A DNA stretch of 10,811 nucleotides, taken from assembly GCA_009927255.1 (NCBI GenBank), contig RFNJ01000140.1, forward strand, positions 1-10,811, written 5' to 3'. The translations under genes and the position numbers were made by a program. A model generated the notes under the pieces. It had not been told where the DNA came from. It saw only the letters and a program-made list of their open reading frames with translations, and made no database searches. This document shows positions 1 through 6,843 of the stretch, piece by piece (position 1 is the stretch's first letter; each line of letters opens with the position of its first letter). The DNA is from Pseudomonadota bacterium (GTDB lineage: Bacteria > Pseudomonadota > Alphaproteobacteria > UBA2136 > UBA6156).

Positions 1-19
1 AAAGCGCTCCCCGTGGGAC

Positions 20-52
20 GTCACCCCACCCGATCTCGGGGTTACAAAAAAT
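20..52. repeat. REP-like palindromic element, short copy
   Basis: This GC-rich imperfect palindrome begins GTCACCCC and ends CGGGGTTACAAAAA. It contains the inner inverted repeat CCCGA/TCGGG around 29-40. Both ends match the element at 8391-8466, but the middle here is much shorter, so it looks like an internally deleted member of the same family. It lies downstream of pyrH on the minus strand. Read on that strand it has no trailing T-run, so I do not call it a terminator. Confidence 0.5.
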
Positions 53-77
53 GCTCAATAAATTGTAGAGTCGGCTA

Positions 78-109
78 TAACCCGTTAACCCGTTTATCCG
101 TTAACCCGC
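78..109. repeat. Four tandem 8-bp repeats after pyrH
   Basis: Four consecutive octamers read TAACCCGT, TAACCCGT, TTATCCGT and TAACCCGC. They begin 2 bp beyond the pyrH stop codon. A more degenerate stretch of the same flavour follows the hpf stop at about 6866-6900. Function is unknown; slippage-prone intergenic sequence is the simplest reading. Confidence 0.6.
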
Positions 110-111
110 AC

Positions 112-813
112 CTAAGCCACCACCAAAGTATGCTTCGCTTTCCCCGCCAAAGCCTCCACCACATCCCCCACCTTGCACACCATCAACGGCAGCTTGTTCT
201 CTTTGCAAAGCGCAATCGCGCTGCCATCCATCACCTGCAAATCACCCACCAGCACATCCTTGTAGGCAATCTTCGCATAATGTTTCGCCTTCTTATCCTT
301 TTTCGGGTCAGCGCTATAAATCCCGTCCACCTTGGTCGCCTTAATATAAACCTCCGCCCCAATCTCAATCGCCCGCAACGCCCCCGCGGTGTCGGTGGTA
401 AAAAACGGATTCCCCGTGCCCGCGGCAAAAATCACCACCCGCCCTTTTTCCATGTGGCGCATCGCGCGGCGCCGAATATACGGCTCCACCACCGTATCAA
501 TGCTAATCGCGCTCATCACCCGCGTCATCACGCCGGCTTTTTCCAGCACGCTTTGCAGCGCCAAGGCATTAATCACCGTGGCCAGCATCCCCATCTGGTG
601 GGCCTGTGCGGGCACAATCCCCGCCGCCGCATATTCCTTCCCGCGCACAATATTGCCACCCCCAATCACCACCCCAATCTCCACCTTTTTGGCCACCAAC
701 GCCGCAATCTCGCCCGCAATCTCCTCAATCGCATGCACATCCAGCACCGTATCATGCTGCTCCCCCGCCAACCGCTCACCACTCACCTTCAACAAAATCC
801 GCTTAAATTTCAT
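112..813 (-). CDS. pyrH: UMP kinase PyrH
   Basis: Uridylate kinase phosphorylates UMP to UDP with ATP in the cytoplasm, the first committed step towards UTP and CTP. The 233-residue length is normal for the bacterial hexameric enzyme of the amino-acid-kinase fold. Visible motifs are the N-terminal KVSGE (9-13), the glycine-rich IGGGNIVRG (50-58), MGMLATVINALAL (74-86), the UMP/ATP-site stretch FAAGTGNPFFTTDTAG (129-144) and KATKVDGIY (158-166). The ATG at 813 is preceded by AAAGG about 9 nt upstream. The start overlaps the end of the upstream transporter gene by 11 bp, so translation is probably coupled. In most bacteria pyrH follows tsf directly and precedes frr. Here three genes separate it from tsf, and no frr begins within the 111 bp downstream. 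Confidence 0.97.
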   Translation of the reverse strand: MKFKRILLKVSGERLAGEQHDTVLDVHAIEEIAGEIAALVAKKVEIGVVIGGGNIVRGKEYAAAGIVPAQAHQMGMLATVINALALQSVLEKAGVMTRVMSAISIDTVVEPYIRRRAMRHMEKGRVVIFAAGTGNPFFTTDTAGALRAIEIGAEVYIKATKVDGIYSADPKKDKKAKHYAKIAYKDVLVGDLQVMDGSAIALCKENKLPLMVCKVGDVVEALAGKAKHTLVVA

Positions 814-1495
814 AATTCAAAACCTTTTTTTGATTCATAACCCACCGCGCAGCATACATCAAAGGGGTTTCAGCCAATGAAATAACATATTTTATCAAAA
901 TATTACTCAAAATAATTTGAATCAACGTCTGCCCGGGAATCACCCCATAAAAAGCAATCGTAAAAAACACAATATTAATTACCAAGTGCGAAACCAAAGC
1001 GCTCAACGTCGCCCTAAACCAAAGCTCTTTCATCCAGCCAACACCATGGTCTTTAAAATATCTATACACACTCGCGTCAATAAAAAGTAACAAATGCGCC
1101 ACAATCGCCGCCAATGTTATGCGTGGCGTAATACTATAAAGCTGCTCAACTGCCTGCTTGTAATTTTGCCCACCAAATAAATCCAGCCACCCCGCACTCA
1201 CAATATATAAACAAAACAAAAGCTGTATCACGGCCATATTAATCACATAGTTATAAGCATCCTTCTTGCTATAAAATTCGGTCAGGCAATTAATAGCCAA
1301 AAAATTAAGGCAGTAGGCAAATACCGCCCACGTTGTCACCATCCCAAAAATGCTCACTTCATAGCCAAACAAAGCATTGCTTGCCACAACCGAAAATGTG
1401 CCAAAAACAAACAAAAACTCCTTCCCCGCACGGCAAGCAGCCAAAATCCAACCCGCAAAAAATAAAACCGAAATAATCGCTATAATTTCATTCAT
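803..1495 (-). CDS. VUT/YhhQ-family queuosine precursor transporter
   Basis: This is a 230-residue polytopic inner-membrane protein with about six hydrophobic segments. It resembles the VUT (YhhQ/QPTR) family, whose characterised members import queuosine precursors such as preQ0 and preQ1. The family signatures seen are VASN (37-40) after the first helices, a region like xLTEFYxKKxA (71-80), FIDxxVYRYFKD (138-149), and a penultimate segment ending FFTIAFYG (177-184). The usual SQxxD signature reads SHLVIN (169-174), so this member is somewhat divergent. The ATG at 1495 lies 12 bp after the preceding stop and has only a weak AGG as ribosome-binding signal. The gene is clearly more AT-rich than its neighbours: two hand-counted 60-bp lines have 37-38% GC. 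This may mean later acquisition. Its role fits the queA-tgt pair elsewhere in the window, but the substrate is inferred. Confidence 0.82.
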   Translation of the reverse strand: MNEIIAIISVLFFAGWILAACRAGKEFLFVFGTFSVVASNALFGYEVSIFGMVTTWAVFAYCLNFLAINCLTEFYSKKDAYNYVINMAVIQLLFCLYIVSAGWLDLFGGQNYKQAVEQLYSITPRITLAAIVAHLLLFIDASVYRYFKDHGVGWMKELWFRATLSALVSHLVINIVFFTIAFYGVIPGQTLIQIILSNILIKYVISLAETPLMYAARWVMNQKKVLNYEI

Positions 1496-1507
1496 TATAT
1501 TACTATT

Positions 1508-1906
1508 TTACCTGTTTGTGTTTTCTACCCGATACTCTGCCACCAACGCCCACCGTTTCGCAACCTCATTCACCCACCACCACAAGTAAAACCTCTCCAT
1601 CTGCTGCATCTGCTCAACGCTTGGCCCGCAAAAACCATACACGTCTTGGCCACACACATATTCCCCCACCAACCGCCCACGTTCACGTTTCAAGCGATAA
1701 CAATGCTGCCGCGCCCCCTCCCCCACCTGCAACACACCGTCTCCCCAACGCAACATTTGCTCGCCACGCTCCAGCCCCTCTTCCCACGCACCCTGCTCAT
1801 GCAAACGTAGTCCATCACAAAAACTCAACTGGGCCACACCACGCCAACATCCCCCACCCACCACACGCTTGCGCACCCGCCATCGCCAAGGCAGTTTATT
1901 CAGCAC
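1508..1906 (-). CDS. DUF6314-like protein, GTG start
   Basis: This 132-residue protein looks like a small lipocalin-type beta-barrel of the DUF6314 family, whose function is not known. The resemblance is recognised by eye: an N-terminal WRWRVRKRV (7-15), a G-x-x-RGVAQLSF strand, 'LHEQGAW' near 34-40, a central CYRLK-type strand, then CGQDVYGF (about 84-91) and a C-terminal W-x-x-x-AEYR strand. I chose the GTG start because GGAGG lies 6 nt upstream. That ribosome-binding site is inside the end of csaA, and the start overlaps the csaA stop by 7 bp, so translation is probably coupled. The protein is unusually rich in Gly, Trp and Arg, in line with the G-rich coding strand here. The family call is moderate; that the gene is real is well supported by the overlaps on both sides. 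Confidence 0.6.
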   Translation of the reverse strand: MLNKLPWRWRVRKRVVGGGCWRGVAQLSFCDGLRLHEQGAWEEGLERGEQMLRWGDGVLQVGEGARQHCYRLKRERGRLVGEYVCGQDVYGFCGPSVEQMQQMERFYLWWWVNEVAKRWALVAEYRVENTNR

Positions 1907-2262
1907 ATCCGCCCTCCAACAGGCACCGTGCGGTCAACTTGTAAAAGGCACACCGCACCATGTTCGTCATGCACCCCCAACAGCAAAAACTCACTGATAA
2001 ACGGCCCAATCTGCCGCGTTGGCGCATTCACCCACCCCAATACCTGCCGCCCCACCAAGTTCTCCGCCGTATAATGCACCGTAACCTGCGCGCTGGTTTT
2101 CTTAATCCCAACCTCCGGCCCAAAATCCACCCAAATCTGCCAAGCCGGCTTACGCGCTTCCGGAAAAGCCCGCACCTCCTTCACCACCCCCACCCGCACA
2201 TCCACAGCAAAAAAATGCTCCCCTGTTACAGCGGGTAACAGAGGAGCACCAGCCGCAGCCAT
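1900..2262 (-). CDS. csaA: CsaA-like tRNA-binding domain protein
   Basis: This 120-residue protein matches the stand-alone EMAP-II/Arc1p-type tRNA-binding OB-fold proteins of the CsaA family. Members are dimeric, bind tRNA and have been described as chaperone-like. Visible motifs are DVRVG (21-25), FPEARKPAWQIWVDFG (33-48), GIKKTSAQ (52-59), which is the typical 'GIKxSSAQ' signature, and SEFLLLG (90-96). The C-terminus DRTVPVGG corresponds to the family's 'D..VPNG'. The first 12 or so residues are a short family-unlike extension. The ATG at 2262 shares one base with the tsf stop (TAATG) and has AAAGGAG about 7 nt upstream, which strongly suggests coupling to EF-Ts. Its partner tRNA and cellular role cannot be read from the sequence. 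Confidence 0.9.
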   Translation of the reverse strand: MAAAGAPLLPAVTGEHFFAVDVRVGVVKEVRAFPEARKPAWQIWVDFGPEVGIKKTSAQVTVHYTAENLVGRQVLGWVNAPTRQIGPFISEFLLLGVHDEHGAVCLLQVDRTVPVGGRMC

Positions 2263-3155
2263 TACGCCGCTCCTTTCACCTGCTTCATCACCTCTTCAGC
2301 AAAGTTTTCTTCCGCCTTCTCCACTCCCTCACCCAAGCCAAAGCGCACATAACCTGCCACTTTCGCGCCAGCCTTGGCGTCACTCACCACCTTGCCCACT
2401 TTGCGGTCGGTATCCATCACAAACGGCTGCTCCACCAAGCACACTTCTTCCAAGAATTTATTCACGCGCCCATCCACAATCTTCTCCACCACATTGGCAG
2501 GCTTGCCGCTTTCAGCCGCTTGCGCCACATAAATCGCGCGCTCGCGGGCCAACAAGTCTTGGTCAATGCTGGCTTTGTCCAACGCAGCCGGATTGGTCGC
2601 CGCCACATGCATCGCCACCTGCCGCGCCACTTCGGGAATTTCCCCACCAGCCACACTCACCAACACCCCAATCTTACCGCCCATGTGCACATAGGCCGCC
2701 ACGCAACCATCCGCGCTCTCCAGCTTCGCCGCACGCCGAATGCTCATGTTCTCGCCCACAGTGGCAATCAAATCAGTCAACTGCTCGCCAATGGTCTTGC
2801 CATTGCCAAACGGCAGCGCCTTAATCGCCTCAACCTCGCCCACTTTGGCCGCCAAAGCCTTCTCGGCCACCGCCTTGGCAAAACCACTAAACTGCTCGTT
2901 GCGCGCGGCAAAATCAGTCTCGCTGTTCACTTCCACCATCACGCCCAGCTTGCCGCTGGCCATCGCCACCACCATGCCTTCGGCCGCGGCCCGACCACTC
3001 TTTTTCGCCGCCTTGGCCATGCCTTTTTGACGCAGCCAGTCAACGGCCTTTTCCATATCGCCGCCATTTTCATCCAAGGCTTTCTTGGCATCCATCATCC
3101 CCGCGCCGGTCTTGTCGCGCAAATCCTTCACCATCGCTGCTGTAATCTGGGTCAT
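2262..3155 (-). CDS. tsf: Elongation factor Ts
   Basis: EF-Ts is the guanine nucleotide exchange factor that regenerates EF-Tu-GTP during translation. The 297-residue protein starts MTQITAAMVKDLRDKTGAGM, the classic N-terminal UBA-like domain, with KTGAGMMDAKKAL at 15-27. The core signature appears as VNSETDFAARN (76-86), where most bacteria have VNCETDFVARN. The ATG at 3155 has AAGGAG about 8 nt upstream. It is the first gene after a 76-bp gap that holds a candidate promoter, and it is followed with a 1-bp overlap by csaA. The usual upstream neighbour rpsB is absent; a PRPP synthetase gene sits there instead. The normal downstream neighbour pyrH is three genes away. Confidence 0.98.
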   Translation of the reverse strand: MTQITAAMVKDLRDKTGAGMMDAKKALDENGGDMEKAVDWLRQKGMAKAAKKSGRAAAEGMVVAMASGKLGVMVEVNSETDFAARNEQFSGFAKAVAEKALAAKVGEVEAIKALPFGNGKTIGEQLTDLIATVGENMSIRRAAKLESADGCVAAYVHMGGKIGVLVSVAGGEIPEVARQVAMHVAATNPAALDKASIDQDLLARERAIYVAQAAESGKPANVVEKIVDGRVNKFLEEVCLVEQPFVMDTDRKVGKVVSDAKAGAKVAGYVRFGLGEGVEKAEENFAEEVMKQVKGAA

Positions 3156-3193
3156 CGCATCATCTCCTTATTAATCATCCAAAAACTGCCCGC

Positions 3194-3221
3194 ACCATAC
3201 CCATTCCCCCCGAAAAATCAA
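3194..3221 (-). promoter_or_regulatory. Candidate sigma70-type promoter for tsf
   Basis: On the minus strand TTGATT (3221-3216) and TATGGT (3199-3194) are separated by 16 bp. Each matches four of six consensus bases. The sequence just after the -10 box is GC-rich (GCGGGC), a discriminator type that in other bacteria goes with stringent (ppGpp) control of translation genes. That regulatory reading is inference only. The expected start lies about 30 nt before the tsf ATG. Confidence 0.4.
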
Positions 3222-3231
3222 GCAATACTTA

Positions 3232-4191
3232 TCACAACGCTGCTACCAATGCCGCCGCCGTCGGCACTACCCCCAACCCCCGCAACACCCGCACCTCTTC
3301 AGCAATCGGCAAACTGTCGCTCAACCATAAATGCGCCAACCCCATCCCCATCAGCCGCCGCAGCGCCTCCCCACTCAAAATCCCATGCGCTGCCACCACA
3401 CTCACCTCAGCGGCCCCAGCAGAACGTAAAGCATCCACCACCGCCACCAGCGTGCCCGCCGTGTCCACCATATCATCCACCACCACCACCTGCCGCCCCG
3501 CCACCTCATCGCCCACGCGCATTTTCTGCACGGCGCCGTCCACGCCGCGCACCTTGTCCATCACCACCAACCGCACATCCCCCCCCCAAGCCGCCACCAA
3601 CCCATCACGCAACGCCCCGGCCCGCTCCGCCGCCCCGGCATCGGGCGCCACCACACACACCTCACGCGCCATATCCCCCAAAGCCGCCGCCACCACCGGC
3701 GTAAAAATCTCCACCTGCGGTACCACCACCAGTTCTGGCGTATCGGCACCTGCATAGGCCGCCACCACCCGCGCACTGTGCGGCTCCAGCGTCACCACGC
3801 GATCAACCCCCGCCGCACCCAACATCTTCGCCACCACTTCCGCCGCCAACGCATAACCCGCCCACGGCTTATCCGCCCGCCCATACGGCAAATACGGCGC
3901 CACCAAAATCACCTCATTCGCCCCACACCGCCGCACCGCATCAGCAAGCAAACACACCTCCATCAACGCCGCCTGAACATCCCCCACAAACCCCTGCACC
4001 ATCACCGCCCGCACATCACGCAACTCCCCCTCCACCACCACGCCCATCTCACCACTGGGGAACTTCAAAACCTCCGGCCACACCACCCCACACCCCAGCT
4101 CTGCCGCCACCGCCTCGGCCAAAGCCCCATGCACACTCCCCGCAATCACAACCGTTTTGGCAACCATTTTCGCGCCCGCCTTTTTAATCAT
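3232..4191 (-). CDS. prs: Divergent ribose-phosphate pyrophosphokinase
   Basis: This enzyme family makes PRPP from ribose 5-phosphate and ATP for nucleotide, His, Trp and NAD synthesis. The 319-residue protein carries the PRPP-binding loop VVVVDDMVDTAGT (235-247), FPSGE (44-48) in place of FxDGE, EPHS (136-139) for the DLHA catalytic-histidine motif, APDAGAAERA (182-191) for SPDxGGxxRA, DKVR (212-215) in the flexible loop, and AHGILSG (268-274). The usual YFGYARQDRK reads YLPYGRADKP (100-109), and the N-terminal SNxPLA-type region is altered, so it is a divergent member. I chose the ATG at 4191 for its GGAGG 8 nt upstream; the ATG at 4167 would give a 311-residue protein closer to the family start. 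It overlaps the upstream membrane-protein gene by 8 bp. It may be the sole PRPP synthetase or a paralogue. Confidence 0.85.
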   Translation of the reverse strand: MIKKAGAKMVAKTVVIAGSVHGALAEAVAAELGCGVVWPEVLKFPSGEMGVVVEGELRDVRAVMVQGFVGDVQAALMEVCLLADAVRRCGANEVILVAPYLPYGRADKPWAGYALAAEVVAKMLGAAGVDRVVTLEPHSARVVAAYAGADTPELVVVPQVEIFTPVVAAALGDMAREVCVVAPDAGAAERAGALRDGLVAAWGGDVRLVVMDKVRGVDGAVQKMRVGDEVAGRQVVVVDDMVDTAGTLVAVVDALRSAGAAEVSVVAAHGILSGEALRRLMGMGLAHLWLSDSLPIAEEVRVLRGLGVVPTAAALVAAL

Positions 4192-4495
4192 CCCGCTGCC
4201 CTCCACTGCGCATCCTAAAAACCATATTCGCCACCCCATCCCGAAAATCCCGCCGCGCCAACCGCGCCGTGGTCATCCCCAGCATCAACCGCACCAGCGC
4301 AATCCCCGCCCACAGCGCCACCCACGCCCCCACCAGCGCAGGCACCATCACCGCCATCCCCACCAACGTCCACTGTATCGCCCACAAATACAGCCCCCAC
4401 CAACCAAAAACCTTGGCAAAAAACAAGCCAACCGCCAGCCACAGCCCCAGCTCCACAATCGCCTCAATCTGCGCCCCAACATCACGGCGGCTCAT
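4184..4495 (-). CDS. Small membrane protein coupled to anmK
   Basis: This is a 103-residue protein of no family I recognise. It has two strongly hydrophobic segments at about 12-35 and 40-67, separated by a short turn rich in Trp and Gly. A basic C-terminal tail follows, with RLARRDFRDG and several further Arg. The ATG is embedded in the anmK stop codon (ATGA, 4-bp overlap). Its own stop overlaps the start of the PRPP synthetase gene, so it lies inside a tightly packed three-gene operon. The overlaps and the clean two-helix pattern support a real gene. A longer reading frame upstream of 4495 is only the shadow of the anmK end. The basic cytoplasmic tail could contact nucleic acid, lipid or a partner protein, but nothing shows which. 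Confidence 0.7.
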   Translation of the reverse strand: MSRRDVGAQIEAIVELGLWLAVGLFFAKVFGWWGLYLWAIQWTLVGMAVMVPALVGAWVALWAGIALVRLMLGMTTARLARRDFRDGVANMVFRMRSGGQRDD

Positions 4496-5583
4496 GCGGT
4501 CAAAACTCCCCCCACAGGTTCGCCACGGCACCCCGTGGTGGAAGACTGGCTCAACGCCAACCCCCGCAATCGCCGCACCGCCAACCACGCAAAGCACGCC
4601 GCCTCCACCGCCTGCGGCTCCCAGCCTAAGTCTTGGCCATGCTTCGCCGCCCACCCTGCCGCTCCAAATCCCTGCATAATCGCCGCATTATGCCCCCCGC
4701 CCCCCACCACAAACAACCCCTTCAACTCGGTCGGCAATACCCCCATCGCCCGCAACGTCGCATCCACCCCCGCCACCGTCAGCGCCGCCAACGTCGCCGC
4801 ACCATCCGCCACATTGTGCCCCCGCAACCACTCCAAAACCGGATAAAACTCATACCGGTCCGCACTACGCGGCATCACCCGCTGCCAAAAAGGAATCTCC
4901 GCCAAAGCCCGCCGCACCACCGCCTCATCCACCACGCCGCGCTGGCTCAACGCTCCATCCACATCAAATTCCTGCTGGGTATGCCGCTGCACCCACGCAT
5001 CCAAAAGTCCCATCCCAGGGCCACAGTCACTGGCCATAATATTTCCATCCCGCCCCACCAACGTCACATTCGCCACCCCGCCAATATTCAGCAACGCACA
5101 CGGCTTCTTAATCTTCGCCTTCGCCAACATCACCTCATGAAAGAGCGGCACCAACGGCGCCCCCTCCCCCCCCGCCGCCATGTCGCGCCGCCGAAAGTCC
5201 ATCACCACCGGAACCTCAACCCGCTCCGCCAACCAGTTCGGGTCCCCCAGCTGCCACGTCAAGCCCTTGGCAGGCAAATGCCGAATCGTCTGCCCATGGC
5301 AACCAATCACATCCACCTTCACCTGCCGCAAAAACCCGCTGCCAATGCACGCCCAGGCATACTGCTCGCTCACATCGCGCTCCAGTTGCAGCAGGTCATT
5401 CAGCGGAATATCCCCCTGCGCCACCACACTCAGCCGCGCCCGCAATTCTGCCGGATACGCCCGATAAAACCGCCCCAAAAGCTCCACCACCCGCTTGCCA
5501 TCGGTGCGCAGCAAAACCACATCCACCCCATCCAAGCTGGTGCCACTCATCAACCCAACCACATTCCAAACTTGCCGTTTCAT
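4492..5583 (-). CDS. anmK: Anhydro-N-acetylmuramic acid kinase AnmK
   Basis: AnmK opens and phosphorylates 1,6-anhydro-MurNAc from cell-wall turnover to give MurNAc-6-phosphate for recycling. The 363-residue protein has the family motifs in order: LMSGTSLDGVD (11-21) for phosphate binding, GCHGQTIRH (94-102), LGDP (112-115), DFRRRDMAAGGEGAPLVP (129-146) including the catalytic Asp region, LLNIGGVANVT (164-174), DCGPGMGLLD (186-195), GGGGHN (294-299) and EAxxFAWLA (327-335). The C-terminus TTGCRGEPVGG fits the family's TGA-x(4)-VLG ending. The ATG at 5583 is the natural start; a TTG two codons upstream is possible but unlikely. There is no Shine-Dalgarno sequence before it. It is divergent from tyrS with a 24-bp gap, and its stop overlaps the next gene (ATGA). 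Confidence 0.97.
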   Translation of the reverse strand: MKRQVWNVVGLMSGTSLDGVDVVLLRTDGKRVVELLGRFYRAYPAELRARLSVVAQGDIPLNDLLQLERDVSEQYAWACIGSGFLRQVKVDVIGCHGQTIRHLPAKGLTWQLGDPNWLAERVEVPVVMDFRRRDMAAGGEGAPLVPLFHEVMLAKAKIKKPCALLNIGGVANVTLVGRDGNIMASDCGPGMGLLDAWVQRHTQQEFDVDGALSQRGVVDEAVVRRALAEIPFWQRVMPRSADRYEFYPVLEWLRGHNVADGAATLAALTVAGVDATLRAMGVLPTELKGLFVVGGGGHNAAIMQGFGAAGWAAKHGQDLGWEPQAVEAACFAWLAVRRLRGLALSQSSTTGCRGEPVGGVLTA

Positions 5584-5607
5584 GGGCAAAAGTGTAAAAC
5601 ACCTGCC
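5584..5607. promoter_or_regulatory. 24-bp divergent anmK/tyrS start region
   Basis: The two start codons are back to back with only 24 bp between them, so each promoter must reach into the other gene or give leaderless mRNA. The gap contains the small inverted repeat GTGT-AAA-ACAC (5592-5602). Neither start has a purine-rich ribosome-binding site, unlike most genes in this window. A weak -10-like TACACT lies 7 nt before the anmK ATG on the minus strand, and TGTAAA (5593-5598) lies 9 nt before the tyrS ATG on the + strand. These boxes are poor matches and are suggestions only. Confidence 0.4.
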
Positions 5608-6843
5608 ATGAACACACCATCCCCCAGCACCGCAATTTTAAAAGAAGCTGCCCGCCAGCACGCCATCCTTGCCCAAGGCACCGCCGCAGTGTACCCCGAA
5701 AAGGGCACCCACGGCCCCGACGGCCTCTTCGATAAACTCGTCCAAGCCCTCACCGAAAACCGCCCGCTCAAAGTCAAATTCGGCATGGACCCCACCGCGC
5801 CCGACCTCCATTTGGGCCACAGTGTGGTGCTCACCAAACTGCGCCAATTCCAAGACCTCGGCCACACCATCCAACCATTAATCGGCGACTATACCACGCG
5901 GATTGGCGACCCCTCCGGCCGCAACACCACCCGCCCCCCGCTCACCGATGCCGAAATCGATGCCAACGCCAAAACCTACTTCAACCAAGTTTTTAAAATC
6001 GTCAAGAATGACCCCAAAACCCTCGACCTCCACCACAACTCCGAATGGTTGAAAAATCTCACCTTCGCCGATACCATCAAACTCTGCGCCCAAGTCACCG
6101 TGGCGCAAATTATCGCGCGCGAAGACTTCGCCAACCGCCTCGCCCAAAACACCCCCATCAGCATGCACGAACTGCTCTACCCCATCATGCAGGGCTACGA
6201 CAGCATCGGCCTGATGTGCGACATCGAACTCGGCGGCACCGACCAAACCTTCAACTGCCTCATGGGCCGCCACCTGATGCAAGCCCGCGGCCTCAACCCG
6301 CAAATCGTCATCACCTTCCCATTGCTGGAAGGCCTCGACGGCTCCGATAAAATGAGCAAATCCAAAGGCAACTACATCGGCCTCACCGAATCAGCGGAAA
6401 ACATCTTCGGCAAAACCATGTCGATCCCCGATAAACTGCTGCCCCGCTGGTTCAACCTCCTCACCACCGTCCCCGAACACGAGCGCCCCGAACACCCGAT
6501 GCAAGCCAAAAAGCTCCTCGCCCACACCCTCACCGCCCGCTTCCACACCCCCGCTGCCGCCAATGCCGCACAAACTGAATTTGAACACCGCTTTTCTAAC
6601 AAAGAGCTCCCCACCGAAATCCCTGAAATAGCCTACAGCGGCTCAAGAATGCTAACTGACATTATCGTCGGCGTTGGCTTTGCCAAAAGCAAATCTGAAG
6701 CCCGCCGCCTCATCGAACAAGGTGGTGTCAAAGTCAACAGTCAACCCCAGACCAACCCTGCTACAGCCATAGGCATCACAACTCCCCTCATCTTAACTCT
6801 CCAAGTTGGCAAACTCAAAATCGCCAAAATCACCCTCAAATAA
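5608..6843 (+). CDS. tyrS: Tyrosyl-tRNA synthetase
   Basis: TyrRS charges tRNA-Tyr in the cytoplasm. The 411-residue class I enzyme shows FGMDPTAPDLHLGH (58-71), containing the HIGH-type motif as HLGH (68-71). It also has IGDYTTRIGDPSG (92-104), the tyrosine-site stretch YPIMQGYDS (191-199) with ELGGTDQTFN (207-216), and DGSDKMSKS (244-252), the KMSKS loop. A C-terminal S4-like RNA-binding domain occupies about 350-411, with FAKSKSEARRLIEQGGVKVN inside it. The pattern fits the TyrZ-type bacterial TyrRS group. An open frame continues upstream of 5608, but that part is the antisense of anmK. The last 80 or so codons look less GC-rich than the body. It converges on hpf, with 58 bp between the stops. 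Confidence 0.97.
   Translation: MNTPSPSTAILKEAARQHAILAQGTAAVYPEKGTHGPDGLFDKLVQALTENRPLKVKFGMDPTAPDLHLGHSVVLTKLRQFQDLGHTIQPLIGDYTTRIGDPSGRNTTRPPLTDAEIDANAKTYFNQVFKIVKNDPKTLDLHHNSEWLKNLTFADTIKLCAQVTVAQIIAREDFANRLAQNTPISMHELLYPIMQGYDSIGLMCDIELGGTDQTFNCLMGRHLMQARGLNPQIVITFPLLEGLDGSDKMSKSKGNYIGLTESAENIFGKTMSIPDKLLPRWFNLLTTVPEHERPEHPMQAKKLLAHTLTARFHTPAAANAAQTEFEHRFSNKELPTEIPEIAYSGSRMLTDIIVGVGFAKSKSEARRLIEQGGVKVNSQPQTNPATAIGITTPLILTLQVGKLKIAKITLK

Noticed and set aside
13..840. 275-codon + strand open frame
   Set aside because: It is antisense to pyrH and rich in His, Arg and Asn, with no recognisable domain.
1494..1499. Perfect TATAAT on the minus strand overlapping the transporter start codon
   Set aside because: No -35 box lies at the right distance, and a promoter here would start transcription inside the gene. 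The 12-bp gap to the upstream gene fits an operon better.
1516..1944. 142-codon + strand open frame
   Set aside because: It is a Pro/Thr/His-rich shadow of the DUF6314-like gene, which is fixed by overlaps with both neighbours.
2520..3704. 394-codon + strand open frame
   Set aside because: It is antisense to tsf and prs and of low complexity (Pro/His/Ala). It is an effect of the C-rich strand.
4633..5607. Long + strand open frame continuous with tyrS, giving a 325-residue N-terminal extension
   Set aside because: It is rich in His, Arg and Pro and is exactly antisense to anmK, which has all its motifs. TyrRS starts naturally at 5608.
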